A stretch of 64,000 bases of DNA from JAUIET01 sp045106985 (GTDB lineage: Bacteria; Pseudomonadota; Gammaproteobacteria; Pseudomonadales; JAUIET01): positions 310,001 through 374,000 of the forward strand of contig JBGCFQ010000011.1 in the NCBI GenBank assembly GCA_045106985.1, written 5' to 3'. The position numbers were made by a program, and so were the translations under genes. The notes beneath the pieces were generated by a model. The model ran no database searches. It was not told the DNA's origin and saw nothing but the letters and a program-made list of their open reading frames with translations. Each line of letters starts with the position of its first letter. Within the stretch, counting starts at the first letter, position 1. Shown piece by piece: positions 36,626 to 45,936 of the stretch.

Positions 36626-37402
36626 CTAGAGTTTGCTTATTGGGTAACAATCGTAACGAATTTGCTTACCTGAATACTGAAACCCGGCAGGCCTACCAGC
36701 CAGCAGTGGAGCACGAATTGGCCGCTTCACAACAACGCGTTTCGTTGCCGCGCTAAGGGCTGCATCAAGCAACTCTTCCTCGCGATCCGCAGGCGGCAAA
36801 ATCTCCTTTAAGGCCTGCAGACCTTTGCGAGCCAGTGCTTTTTTATTCACCACTGGGAACATAGGGTCTAGATAAACGATATCAGGGCGGTCGGTCGCAG
36901 GCATATTGTTCAGTAATTCAATTGAGTCACCTTGCAGTAACGCCATTCGCTTCTGCATCTCTGGTGCGCGCACTAAACCATTGCTCAACAATGCCGCAAC
37001 AACCGGAGACCTCTCCAACATAGTCACCCTGTGGCCACCAAGCGCAAAGAGTAAAGAATCAGTGCCAAGACCTGCAGTGGCGTCCACAATGAAGCGCTGA
37101 AGCGGCGCAATACCACCAACCGCCTTTATCAATAATTCATGCGCTACTTTCGCGGCACTTCGAAAGCGCCCTGACTCACGTTGTAAATCGACAGATATGT
37201 TGTTTAAGTGGCCTTGTTCGTTGCTGGAGAGGGTCAGACGACCACGTTCGTAGCGAAGTTGCCAGGGTGCAGGGGAATCGATAGCAAGCTGCTCGGAGGC
37301 TGCGGAGAGCGCCTTAACACCAAGTAGTTGCTCCAGATCTTCAAGCTCCTTATTGAACTCATCTGTAATCAGCGCAAGCTCGAATTCATGCCCTAGTTTC
37401 AC
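36626..37402 (-). CDS. rsmJ: 16S rRNA (guanine-1516-N2)-methyltransferase
   Basis: RsmJ methylates G1516 of 16S rRNA. The 258-residue product shows the SAM-binding motif FIVDATAGLGTDSLLFALGG near residue 105 and the target-site motif YLDPMFP near 177, both characteristic of the RsmJ/YhiQ family. N- and C-terminal lengths match. It is divergent from the small membrane protein gene, with only a few dozen bases between starts. No clear terminator follows; the 3' region is A/T-rich. Confidence 0.93.
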   Translation of the reverse strand: MKLGHEFELALITDEFNKELEDLEQLLGVKALSAASEQLAIDSPAPWQLRYERGRLTLSSNEQGHLNNISVDLQRESGRFRSAAKVAHELLIKAVGGIAPLQRFIVDATAGLGTDSLLFALGGHRVTMLERSPVVAALLSNGLVRAPEMQKRMALLQGDSIELLNNMPATDRPDIVYLDPMFPVVNKKALARKGLQALKEILPPADREEELLDAALSAATKRVVVKRPIRAPLLAGRPAGFQYSGKQIRYDCYPISKL

Positions 37403-37437
37403 GTATGATTACCCGACCTCAAAATAAGCACCATCCT

Positions 37438-37854
37438 ATGTTCAATCAGCTTAGTCAATCACCGTTTTGGCGCACTTTGCTGTCGGCGTTGGCTGGTTTT
37501 TTTGGCTACGGAGCTTGGGCCTATGTTGCCAACATGAGCCATGGCAGCGACATGGCCTGGCGAGCTTTTTTCACCCAGGGCGGTTACAGCTTTGTGATTA
37601 CAATTGTGCTCACCAGTTTAATGGAACAGCTATTTACACGCTTGCGTTTTAATCCTGCAGCCAAACGTTACTGGTTCAGCACGCTGCCTATTTGCCTGAC
37701 CTTATATCTAACATCATGGGGCGTGAATTTTGCGGCAGGAACACCGAACATTTTACTAACGATTGTCCCGGGCGCTGTAATGAGCACTATCTATGTATTC
37801 GGTTACGTTAGCACACTAAAACTATTGGAAAAGAAACAAGAGGCTTCAACATGA
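37438..37854 (+). CDS. Small four-helix membrane protein of unknown function
   Basis: I do not recognise a family. From the ATG at 37438 the product has 138 residues with about four hydrophobic segments (LLSALAGFFGYGAWAYVA, FVITIVLTSLMEQLF, LPICLTLYLTSWGVNF, ILLTIVPGAVMSTIYVFGYV) and a basic C-terminus. An upstream ATG at 37405 would put the start only two bases from the divergent rsmJ start. It overlaps the next gene by four bases (ATGA, 37851-37854), so the two are translationally coupled and probably work together. Confidence 0.75.
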   Translation: MFNQLSQSPFWRTLLSALAGFFGYGAWAYVANMSHGSDMAWRAFFTQGGYSFVITIVLTSLMEQLFTRLRFNPAAKRYWFSTLPICLTLYLTSWGVNFAAGTPNILLTIVPGAVMSTIYVFGYVSTLKLLEKKQEAST

Positions 37855-39377
37855 CATGTCATTGGAAATCGACCCCCGCATTGTTCGTACTGTTTACCGC
37901 GGGTGTTTTGGCGGCCTCCTTATTCGCTCCTGATGCAGCAGCAGAGTCAACTACTCTAGACACTCAATCGACGCAAGTCACTCACAACCAGAGCGAGGCT
38001 GAGTTAAGAGTACTGCATCAAGTGCACGATGAAGCATGGCGAGCTTTTATAGATGGACTAGAAGACGCACGGCAGGCGCTTATCTCAAGCAAGCACTTTG
38101 CACCACCGCTGCAAGATTCGAGGGTCAGTGCCGAAGGCTATCGCTATTTGCTCGGCCATCTAGAGCGCATGATCGAGATGGAACTGAGACTTGACCCTAA
38201 GTTTCCCGAGTTTCACGCGTCAATAAACATGCTCAGAAAATGGACGATCGAAAATCCTGACACAATGTATTTGAAAGCGCCGATCGACTCAACCGGCTTT
38301 TACAAGGTCATTGCAAAAGTCGCGAATCACGAGGAATGGCAAACCTCAAAGCGCGGCGTTGCTGGCCCTAAAGCGCCTCGGCTATTAACGTTTCAGACCA
38401 TTACCGAAGTGCCTGGCAACACTGGGTCGTTGGCTGAGATGGCTGATTGTACTAATCAAACGCTTGATTTCGTTAACAGCTTTGCGCTTCAACTCGATAA
38501 AGATGGCAGTTTTGAACTGCTCATTGGGCCCGAGAAACCCGAGGGACATAAGGGCAACTTTCTGTTATCGAAGAAAAGGTTGCTTTGCCCCGGTACTAAA
38601 AAAACCCAGGACCAACATGCAAAATGGCTAGCCGTACGTGAGATCTTCTCCGATTGGCAGCACGAAATGGCGCTCGACATGGAAATACAAAGGCTAGACA
38701 GTATTGGTGCTGCACGGCCACCATTATCAAGTGCAGACGTAAACCGCGCGCTGAGCAATATTGGTAAGCACATGCCTAATCAGATTAAATTTTGGAATTT
38801 GCTGCATCTGATGCCTCTAGAGGTTTACGGCGATACCAACAATGACGGCCGCAGAAACATGCCTTTAAATGGCATAAACCCTCCCGCTCCTCCTTTTACC
38901 GCTGGAGGTGTTGCCGGTTCTCAGCAAATTTACGCAGCGGGCAACTATGAGTTGGCTGACGACGAAGCCTTGCTGGTGAAAGTGAGCGCTGAAATCGAGC
39001 CACACTATGTGTCGTTCCAGCTTGGCACAGCGTGGGGTGAAGGTCCTGATCAACAAAACTACATAAGCAGCTTAACCGGACACCAAAACCCGATCAGCAG
39101 CGATGGTGCGCGTTATTACATAATTGCCCACCAGGACCCGGGATTTCAGGGTTGGGTTGACACAACGGGTACACACAAGGGCACACATTCCATGCGATTT
39201 GTCTTCCGCGATCAGCCCCAAGCCAACCAGTTGCCAATAGCCGAGGCTCAGCTGGTTAAATTTTCAGCGCTCGCAGAGCATTTACCTAAAAACCACCCAA
39301 AAGTGACCGCCAAACAGCGCACTGCAGAGGTTGCTATACGCCAAGCTCACATCAAGCGGCGTTGGCGCGGACACTGA
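37851..39377 (+). CDS. Exported protein with DUF1214-like C-terminal domain
   Basis: The 508-residue product has a signal peptide (hydrophobic core LFVLFTAGVLAASLFA, cleavage near DAAA). The C-terminal part has the pattern YYIIAHQDPGFQGWVDTTG, preceded by YVSFQLGTAWGEG, which resembles the conserved DUF1214 pattern of a beta-sandwich ending in an HRDPG-W-DT-G segment. The N-terminal region is helical and unassigned. It is coupled to the small membrane protein upstream and followed by an intrinsic terminator. DUF1214 proteins often sit in lipid or steroid metabolic settings, but no reaction is known. Confidence 0.65.
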   Translation: MTCHWKSTPALFVLFTAGVLAASLFAPDAAAESTTLDTQSTQVTHNQSEAELRVLHQVHDEAWRAFIDGLEDARQALISSKHFAPPLQDSRVSAEGYRYLLGHLERMIEMELRLDPKFPEFHASINMLRKWTIENPDTMYLKAPIDSTGFYKVIAKVANHEEWQTSKRGVAGPKAPRLLTFQTITEVPGNTGSLAEMADCTNQTLDFVNSFALQLDKDGSFELLIGPEKPEGHKGNFLLSKKRLLCPGTKKTQDQHAKWLAVREIFSDWQHEMALDMEIQRLDSIGAARPPLSSADVNRALSNIGKHMPNQIKFWNLLHLMPLEVYGDTNNDGRRNMPLNGINPPAPPFTAGGVAGSQQIYAAGNYELADDEALLVKVSAEIEPHYVSFQLGTAWGEGPDQQNYISSLTGHQNPISSDGARYYIIAHQDPGFQGWVDTTGTHKGTHSMRFVFRDQPQANQLPIAEAQLVKFSALAEHLPKNHPKVTAKQRTAEVAIRQAHIKRRWRGH

Positions 39378-39430
39378 TCAAGTCATCGCCTATCGAAGCA
39401 CTCTAACGCCCTAATGTAAAAATCGTCTCA

Positions 39431-39458
39431 AAAGCCGCCGGTTAGCGGCTTTCTCTTT
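39431..39458 (+). terminator. Rho-independent terminator
   Basis: AAAGCCGC-CGGTTA-GCGGCTTT is a perfect 8-bp stem with a six-base loop, followed by CTCTTT. It lies 53 bases after the DUF1214-like gene and before the glycosyltransferase gene, so it separates two transcription units. Confidence 0.8.
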
Positions 39459-39548
39459 AAAAAACAGGCTTTTCTTCTATCGTTAGTACTATATGCGTGA
39501 GGTTACCTAATCCCCCCGCTCACCTTTCGAAGAACTAGAGAAAAATCC

Positions 39549-40724
39549 ATGTCTGCTACACCTGCACCGAAAAACGATTCACGGATCACTGTGATGTACA
39601 TCATTTGGTCATTACAAATGGGCGGTGCTGAACGTGTTGTAGCCGATACCGCTCTAAGGTTGGACCGAACCCGTTTTCGACCGATTGTTGCATGCCTGAA
39701 CTTTAAAGGACGGCTGGCCGAAGATCTTGAAGCCGAGGGGATTGAGGTCTTCGCCTTCGATAAGAAACCGAATTTCGATGCAACCATAACCTTTCGCCTG
39801 GCGAAATTGATGCGTGACCAAAAGGTTGACGTGGTTCACCCTCATCTTTGGACCTCTAGCTTCTGGGGTCGCATGGCCGCTGTAATAGCCAGGGTTCCTG
39901 TTATTGTTATTACGGAACATGACCTTGATAAATGGCGCTCAAAGTATCATTTACTGGCAGACAGAATACTGGGTTACTTCACCAAGCACTGGATATTTGT
40001 TTCGCACGGCGTTCAAGAGTTCTACTGTGATTACCTGAAACTCACTGACGATAGATACACCGTCGTTCACAACGGCATTGGTGTAGAGCAGTTTGAGCAA
40101 AGTATTGATGCTGCAGACGTAAAAAAGCGCATGGGTATTCCAGAAGGTAAAAAGATTCTTGGTGTCATCGGTCGTCTCGACCCGCGAAAGGGCCATTGTT
40201 ATTTCATGGAAGCAATGAAGTCGCTGACCGACAAGCATCCAGACGTGATGGGCATAATCGTTGGCCAAGGAGCACAAATGGAAGCTCTTCAGGCACAGCA
40301 GAAAGAACTTGGATTGGAAGACAAGGTGAAGCTTATTGGTTATTGGGAAAGCCTTGCAGAAGCCCAAGCGGTTGTTGATGTATTTGTATTGCCCTCTTTG
40401 ATGGAAGGTCATCCGCTGGCGGTTCTTGAAGCTATGGCGGCTTCCAAGCCAGTGGTATCAACACGTGTTGGCGGTACTCATGAAGCCGTGGCCCATGGCG
40501 AAACAGGTTTGCTAGTAGAAGCTAAAGACGTACCAGCCTTAGAAGCCGCAATGACTGAATTGATTACAGATCTCGATCACGCAAGAGAAATGGGCCGACT
40601 CGGTCGTGCAAAACTCGATCGAGAGTTTAGCCTACAGGCCGCTGTAAACTCCAACCAAGATATTTACCTTCAGTATTTGGACGGAGCCGGAAAAAGCGGT
40701 CAATTGGCGAGTGATGCCAGCTGA
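39549..40724 (+). CDS. Glycosyltransferase family 4
   Basis: The 391-residue GT-B protein begins the N-terminal Rossmann domain at ITVMYIIWSLQMGGAERVV (typical GT4 opening with a GGAE loop). The C-terminal donor-binding domain shows LGVIGRLDPRKGHCYFMEAM near residue 200 and the E-x7-E motif in LMEGHPLAVLEAMAASKPVV near 283. It probably transfers a nucleotide-activated sugar to a glycan or lipid acceptor at the cytoplasmic face. It is monocistronic on the plus strand. The acceptor is unknown. Confidence 0.88.
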   Translation: MSATPAPKNDSRITVMYIIWSLQMGGAERVVADTALRLDRTRFRPIVACLNFKGRLAEDLEAEGIEVFAFDKKPNFDATITFRLAKLMRDQKVDVVHPHLWTSSFWGRMAAVIARVPVIVITEHDLDKWRSKYHLLADRILGYFTKHWIFVSHGVQEFYCDYLKLTDDRYTVVHNGIGVEQFEQSIDAADVKKRMGIPEGKKILGVIGRLDPRKGHCYFMEAMKSLTDKHPDVMGIIVGQGAQMEALQAQQKELGLEDKVKLIGYWESLAEAQAVVDVFVLPSLMEGHPLAVLEAMAASKPVVSTRVGGTHEAVAHGETGLLVEAKDVPALEAAMTELITDLDHAREMGRLGRAKLDREFSLQAAVNSNQDIYLQYLDGAGKSGQLASDAS

Positions 40725-40759
40725 TCGCTACTAACCGTCATAGGCCTACCGCAAATTCG

Positions 40760-41656
40760 CTACGCTATCTGTCGATCCAGAAACGCTCTGGCAGCCAACC
40801 AGGCTTGCTGGCTTTCGGGTACGCCGGCACTGGCTAAGCCATGAAAGCCATGCACCATGCCATTGCTGATTTGCAATTCAACCTCAACGCCCTTGGCACT
40901 TGCCTGTTCGGCTAGTCGCTGTGCGCCGTCAAGACTGAGATCATTGCTTCCTACTTGCAGAAGCAAAGGCGGTAGACCGGTGCAATCTGCTCGTGCTGGT
41001 GATGCATATTGTGAGTCTACTGCCGAATCACCGAGGTAATCACGCACCCTGTTTGCGTACCAGCCTTTGGTAATCATTGGTTCGGTACGTTCAGAGCTCT
41101 GTAAATGGTCTCCTGCTAATTGTACGTCATACCAAGCGGTTAGGCCGATGTGACATGCTGGTAGCCGTAAGCCCTCGTCTCTCGCTATTAGCAGCGCACT
41201 CAATGCAAGACCACCCCCGCAAGAATCGCCAATGGAGAAAACCTTTGACGGATCGAGCCCGCTGTCCAACAACGAACGATAAGCTTCAAAGCAATCATTT
41301 TGAGCAGCAGGAAAGCGATTCTCTGGCGCCAAGCGATAATCAGGCGTAACAACCTGGCAATTCAGTAACGACGATATGTGTTCAGCAAAGAACAAATATT
41401 CTGGCATCGTACAAGAGACAAAACCACCACCATGACAAAACAGGGCGACTCTGTCTGGCCTATCGCAGTCAGCTGATCGCAACCAGGCTAAATCGCGACC
41501 GGCTGCCGATGTATAGTGAACCGATGTGGCAGCGTCTAGGGGGTGCCCATGCCAAGGCTTCATCTTTTGTCTAACAGCCAAGTAATCGTCGGCTGGAATA
41601 TTAAAATCATCGGGCATTGCCGCGACGACGGTTTGAAAAGCTTCGCTGGGATTCAT
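40760..41656 (-). CDS. Alpha/beta hydrolase, HSL (family IV) esterase type
   Basis: The 298-residue protein carries the HGGG oxyanion motif at residues 75-78, the nucleophile in GDSCGGG (Ser145), an acid in VGSNDLSLDGA near 240, and the His in GMVHGFHG near 270, all hallmarks of hormone-sensitive-lipase-type carboxylesterases. No signal peptide is seen, so it is cytoplasmic. It starts six bases after a GT4 gene on the same strand, suggesting a shared transcript; a short-chain acyl ester substrate is likely. Confidence 0.88.
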   Translation of the reverse strand: MNPSEAFQTVVAAMPDDFNIPADDYLAVRQKMKPWHGHPLDAATSVHYTSAAGRDLAWLRSADCDRPDRVALFCHGGGFVSCTMPEYLFFAEHISSLLNCQVVTPDYRLAPENRFPAAQNDCFEAYRSLLDSGLDPSKVFSIGDSCGGGLALSALLIARDEGLRLPACHIGLTAWYDVQLAGDHLQSSERTEPMITKGWYANRVRDYLGDSAVDSQYASPARADCTGLPPLLLQVGSNDLSLDGAQRLAEQASAKGVEVELQISNGMVHGFHGLASAGVPESQQAWLAARAFLDRQIA

Positions 41657-41662
41657 CGCTTG

Positions 41663-42802
41663 TCAGTCGGCCAGTCGATTCAAATCTGAAATATACAAAT
41701 CCTGATGTCGCTGTACCATTTTCCCTACACTCATCTCGGTTTCAACAAAATGTCGCGCTTGCTCTCCCAACGATTTAGCTAAATTGTGGTTGGTAAGCAA
41801 GCGCAGTAAAGCCTGCGCCATAGCGTTCGGGTCAGACGGCTGCACCAGCAAGCCTGTGCGTTCATGGCTAATCAACTCAGGGTTTCCTCCAACATCAGTT
41901 ACAACGGAAGGAAGACTGCTTGCCATATATTCCATCAGCGCGTTTGACATTCCTTCTGTATGAGAGGCAAGAACGGCGATATCCATCGCCGCAAGAAACT
42001 CCGGCAGGTCTTCCCGGCTACCGGTTAACTCTACATTAGCAACAATATCCAAGTTCTTAAGCTGAGATTCTAGGTCATCGCGCAGTGGGCCTTCACCTAC
42101 TAAAAAGAAATGCGTGTCAGGTCTTTCTTTAACGACCATCGCTATCGCTTCTAAAAACTCGCGATGGCCTTTAATAGGATTGTAATTCGCCACCAGGGCA
42201 ACATTCTTGTTTGCAGGGTCAATAGCGAGCCTACGACAATAATCATCACGCTCTGTTCTATCCGCCGTCCAGCGGTCTAGCTCGATTCCATTAAGAATGG
42301 TACTCACACGATCAGCATTGAGGCCGCGTTCATCGCGCGCCGCGATAGCCGCCGCCTCACTAACCGCAATTGTGCGAGTCACTTTTGGATTAACCAGCCA
42401 TTCTTCAACCAGACCTAATCGCCAATTTCGTGAGAAGCCAGTGTCACGCCGCGCAGTGTAAATCAGAGGGGTTTTTGCTTTCAGCGCTGCAAAAGTACCG
42501 AAGATGTTAGAGCTGGCCAAATAGGTATGCAGTATTTGTACTTTTTGTTCACGCAACAAATTTACCAGCTGACGGAAACCTGGGCGCGAACGCGGGTGAT
42601 AAATTGGCTCCGCTCCCAATACAGTGACAGGAATATCCTGTTCACGCAGCCAATCGGCCATTGGACCTCCACGGATCAATGTGCATACCTGCACATCAAA
42701 CTGTGAGCGATCAAGTCCTGCCGCTAGCTGACGCAAATTGTTCTGCGCGCCCGCGCGGTGCAATTTGTCGATCAAGTAAACAACAGGAATCTTTGAACTC
42801 AT
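41663..42802 (-). CDS. Glycosyltransferase family 4
   Basis: The 379-residue GT-B protein opens VVYLIDKLHRAGAQNNLRQL and has VALVANYNPIKGHREFLEAI near residue 200 and the E-x7-E motif in TEGMSNALMEYMASSLPSVV near 285. It is a different GT4 subgroup from the one at 39.5 kb, on the opposite strand. It is followed after six bases by the HSL-type esterase, an arrangement reminiscent of genes that modify cell-surface glycans, but no polymerase or flippase is nearby. Confidence 0.88.
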   Translation of the reverse strand: MSSKIPVVYLIDKLHRAGAQNNLRQLAAGLDRSQFDVQVCTLIRGGPMADWLREQDIPVTVLGAEPIYHPRSRPGFRQLVNLLREQKVQILHTYLASSNIFGTFAALKAKTPLIYTARRDTGFSRNWRLGLVEEWLVNPKVTRTIAVSEAAAIAARDERGLNADRVSTILNGIELDRWTADRTERDDYCRRLAIDPANKNVALVANYNPIKGHREFLEAIAMVVKERPDTHFFLVGEGPLRDDLESQLKNLDIVANVELTGSREDLPEFLAAMDIAVLASHTEGMSNALMEYMASSLPSVVTDVGGNPELISHERTGLLVQPSDPNAMAQALLRLLTNHNLAKSLGEQARHFVETEMSVGKMVQRHQDLYISDLNRLAD

Positions 42803-42906
42803 TAGAAGTCAATTTTGCCAAGCATTACGAGGGTATTTACAGTTTAGACTGATAAATCGGGCATCGCCGAGAGAGACTTAGCTCCTCGTCACCCCTGAAC
42901 AGTGGC

Positions 42907-43314
42907 TTACTCTGGACGTTGACCGCCACACAATACCTCAGTCACCATTTCAGTATCCATGTACTCCTTAAGTTCCAGTATTTTGCCATTCCGAAATTTG
43001 AATAGAAAATGATAATACTGGTGATAGGTAACGCCAGTTACATGTTCGCCCGCAGCCTCACATTCACAAGCAACGTTGTCACCTTCAGCCGTTAGGGTCT
43101 TGATCGTATAGCTCAAACCGGCAGGAAACAAATCCAATACGCCGCCGGCAAACTGCTTAATATCAGCAACCCCACGCACACCAGAAATTAAAGTGTTGCC
43201 CATGGTGAACACTCTACCCTCAGCATCATAGCTATTGGCAATGCCTTCGGCATCACCGCTGCCAATCATTGTTAAAAACTGCTTTACAAATTCCTTGTTC
43301 GATTCAACGCTCAT
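42907..43314 (-). CDS. SnoaL-like (NTF2-fold) protein
   Basis: The 135-residue product fits the ketosteroid-isomerase/SnoaL-like fold: an N-terminal helix (NKEFVKQFLTMIGSGDAEGI), a YDAEGRVFT strand, and the C-terminal HFLFKFRNGKILELKEYMDTEMV sheet with the conserved EYMDT. The family includes isomerases, dehydratases and non-enzymes, so no reaction is assigned. It begins eight bases after the luciferase-like gene and is very likely in its operon. Confidence 0.82.
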   Translation of the reverse strand: MSVESNKEFVKQFLTMIGSGDAEGIANSYDAEGRVFTMGNTLISGVRGVADIKQFAGGVLDLFPAGLSYTIKTLTAEGDNVACECEAAGEHVTGVTYHQYYHFLFKFRNGKILELKEYMDTEMVTEVLCGGQRPE

Positions 43315-43322
43315 CGCATCAC

Positions 43323-44183
43323 CTATTTTAAGGCCGGGATTAATTTGGCAAATTCTTCGATCATTGGCATAACAATATCCGGCTTATCCCAGTTTTCCAT
43401 TCCAACCCCAATATTCACTCGGGCGATGCCCATGTCCTGATAGCGTTTCATCAAATCTGCACTGAGCTCGCCCATAGCGACCATCGTTATTTCAACATCA
43501 TCGGGGTTGCGGCCAAATTCTTTAACTTGCTGACGGAAGTCCTTAATGCCCTGCCCTACATCCGGCATAGCAACATCAACGGGCATCCATCCATCGGCCC
43601 ACTGCGCAGCGTGGCGCACGCCCAGGGGACCCATAACACCTAGAATAACAGGTGGCCCACCGCTTTGGGTTGGCTTTGGCTCAAACCACACGGGGTCAAA
43701 ATTTATTAGCTCGCCGTGGAACTCAGGCTCGTCGTCAGTAAACAAGGCGCGTTGAGCCAGTACCAGTTCCTTAAGGGCTAGGTACCGACGATTCCATGGA
43801 AGGCTTGTCGCGTTGCTGAATTCTTCCTCATTCCAACCTACTCCGGTACCAATTAATACCCGGCCGCCCGACAAGCGATCCAAGGTGGCTACGGTTTTAG
43901 CCTGTGAAAAGAGTTCGCGCTCTAACAAAAGGGCAATACCAGTTCCCAGCTTCAAAGTCTCTGTAGCCTCTGCGGCCACCATCAGCGACAGGTAGGGGTC
44001 CATCATTCTCTTATAAGGCTCAGGCATATCGCCGCCCGGCGGATACGGTGTTTTTTGAGCGCAGGGAATGTGGCTGTGCTCGCCGTACCAAAGCGATTCA
44101 AAGCCTGCAGACTCTAAAGCCCGCGCCAGTTCGGCTGGCGGTGGGTCGGCGGGATTATTCATTGAGCTAAAACCGAGGTGCAT
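43323..44183 (-). CDS. Luciferase-like (LLM) flavin-dependent oxidoreductase
   Basis: The 286-residue TIM-barrel protein resembles the F420- or FMN-dependent LLM family: GFESLWYGEHSHIP near residue 29, LKLGTGIALLLERELFSQAKTVATLD near 78 and GRVLIGTGVGWNEEEF near 107 are the family core. Whether it uses F420 or FMN is not clear from sequence. It sits between an acyl-CoA carboxyltransferase gene (49-base gap) and the SnoaL-like gene (8-base gap). The operon suggests a catabolic role on an organic substrate. Confidence 0.88.
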   Translation of the reverse strand: MHLGFSSMNNPADPPPAELARALESAGFESLWYGEHSHIPCAQKTPYPPGGDMPEPYKRMMDPYLSLMVAAEATETLKLGTGIALLLERELFSQAKTVATLDRLSGGRVLIGTGVGWNEEEFSNATSLPWNRRYLALKELVLAQRALFTDDEPEFHGELINFDPVWFEPKPTQSGGPPVILGVMGPLGVRHAAQWADGWMPVDVAMPDVGQGIKDFRQQVKEFGRNPDDVEITMVAMGELSADLMKRYQDMGIARVNIGVGMENWDKPDIVMPMIEEFAKLIPALK

Positions 44184-44232
44184 TACCTTCTCCTATGCGT
44201 TTATTGAAAAGATTCCCTGAAACCAAGCCTAA

Positions 44233-45768
44233 CTAGGGACTTACGCCAACTGTCGCCACGGGCGTGGCTGATTGCCTATTGCGCTCAGCACTAACGTTCA
44301 ATCCGCGAATCAATACGTTGCGCAGTTTGCGTGGGTCGATGATTTCGTCATAAGCCATGGTATCACCGGTTGCCCAAGCGCCGCTCTGTTCCGCACGTTT
44401 TAGTAATTCAGCGGTATCGGCATCAACCTTGGCGGCCGCACCGCCACTTAGCGCGGGTATGCCGCCCAAAGTAATACCTGGAAAAGCAACACTCAGTGTT
44501 TGCTTGTCGAAGGGATTCATACCCATTAGAGAACTGCCAAAGCCAAAAGCCTTGCGTACAGTTACATGGAGCTTTGGTGAACGCAGTGAAGACTGAGCAG
44601 CATACATTCTTGCGGCAGCGCGCAGAGTTCCCGCCTGCTCAGCCCCCGTGCCAGACATTACGCCGGGGTTGTCGGCAAGAAAAATAACCGGCAAGTGAAA
44701 AGCATTGCAAATCGATATAAAGTGCGCCGCTTTTTCAGCGGCCTCGGCCGTAATTGAGCCAGCCATAAAGGTTGGCTGGTTTGCCACAATACCAACGGCA
44801 TGGCCACCAACGCGTGTTAGCGAGGTTAGCATTGAACGCCCGTAAGCAGGTTGAAAGTCTAAGGGCGTATCAGCGTCGTCGCTGAGCAAGGACACGAGTT
44901 TGCGCATATCGTATGCGATACGATCATCAACAGGCACCAGATTAAATATTTCTGGCAGCTCTCTGAGCTCCGTATGCTGGCCAGACAATTTAGCATTCAG
45001 CGCCCAAGCACTGCTTGGCATAAAGCTAAGGTAACGTCGCGCCAGATCAAAAGCATCGGCGCAATCTGCCACCAGATTGTGAGCGACCCCACTCTTACTA
45101 GTGTGTATGCGCGCTCCGCCCAACTCTTCTTTGCTGACCTTTTCACCAAGGGCCATCTCTACTAAAGGCGGGCCGGCTGTAAAGAGACAAGCATCTTCAG
45201 TCATAATAATAAAATCGGTCATCATGCCTGTTAGTGCACCATGACCGGCCGAAGGACCGCTGACAATGGCCAGAGACGGTACGTAGCCTGAAAGCTTCGC
45301 CGATAACTGCAAATCACCAGGTGCATTAGCTCTGCGGTCCAGGGCATTGGTAGTACGTTCACCTGAGCCTTCCAGTATCGTCACGAACGGAATGCGTTCT
45401 TGCAGCGCCAACGACGCCAATCTGAGCTTTTTGGAACTGGTGCCATGACCAATAGATCCACCCATTACGGTGAAGTCTTCGCAGGCAATCACGACCTGCT
45501 GACCGGCCACAGTTGCCAGCCCACCCACCAGCGCATCGGCCGGCGCTGTCGTTTCACCATGGTAGCTCATGCCACCAACCAAGGTGCCCAGCTCAAGAAA
45601 ACTGCCATTGTCAGCAAGCTGGTCAACCATCTGACGTGCGTTCGGCTTCCCCTTGGCAGCACGCTTTGCTAACTTTTCAGCACCGCCCATGCTACGCCCG
45701 AATTCTACTCGCCTTTGATGTTCATCAAGAAGAACCTGCCATTCAGCCGGTACAGTGTCATCAGTCAT
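44233..45768 (-). CDS. Acyl-CoA carboxylase carboxyltransferase (beta) subunit
   Basis: The protein is about 511 residues from the ATG at 45768 (GAGA upstream; an ATG at 45783 is also possible). It has both crotonase-like halves of the propionyl/acetyl-CoA carboxylase beta family: ANAPGDLQLSAKLSGYVPSLAIVSGPSAGHGAL in the N half (only partly quoted motifs: the GPSAGHGA acyl-CoA loop) and FLADNPGVMSGTGAEQAG in the C half. No biotin carboxylase or biotin carrier gene lies in the window, so it is an orphan subunit here. Its substrate is unknown. Confidence 0.88.
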   Translation of the reverse strand: MTDDTVPAEWQVLLDEHQRRVEFGRSMGGAEKLAKRAAKGKPNARQMVDQLADNGSFLELGTLVGGMSYHGETTAPADALVGGLATVAGQQVVIACEDFTVMGGSIGHGTSSKKLRLASLALQERIPFVTILEGSGERTTNALDRRANAPGDLQLSAKLSGYVPSLAIVSGPSAGHGALTGMMTDFIIMTEDACLFTAGPPLVEMALGEKVSKEELGGARIHTSKSGVAHNLVADCADAFDLARRYLSFMPSSAWALNAKLSGQHTELRELPEIFNLVPVDDRIAYDMRKLVSLLSDDADTPLDFQPAYGRSMLTSLTRVGGHAVGIVANQPTFMAGSITAEAAEKAAHFISICNAFHLPVIFLADNPGVMSGTGAEQAGTLRAAARMYAAQSSLRSPKLHVTVRKAFGFGSSLMGMNPFDKQTLSVAFPGITLGGIPALSGGAAAKVDADTAELLKRAEQSGAWATGDTMAYDEIIDPRKLRNVLIRGLNVSAERNRQSATPVATVGVSP

Positions 45769-45936
45769 TGAATGGTCTCGCATTGCGTCGACATGCTCGA
45801 TTGAGACGCCAACTACTTATTGTTTGAAATTAGAGTAAAGCCGAAACGATTATCGCTTGCGAGTTCATCACTGTTAAATAACGCGCGGCCCTAGCTCATC
45901 CAGTTGGCTTTTCGGCAATCCGGAAGAGTTTTCGAT

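Noticed and set aside
39951..40412. 153-codon minus-strand reading
   Set aside because: Antisense to the GT4 gene at 39549-40724, which has intact family motifs.
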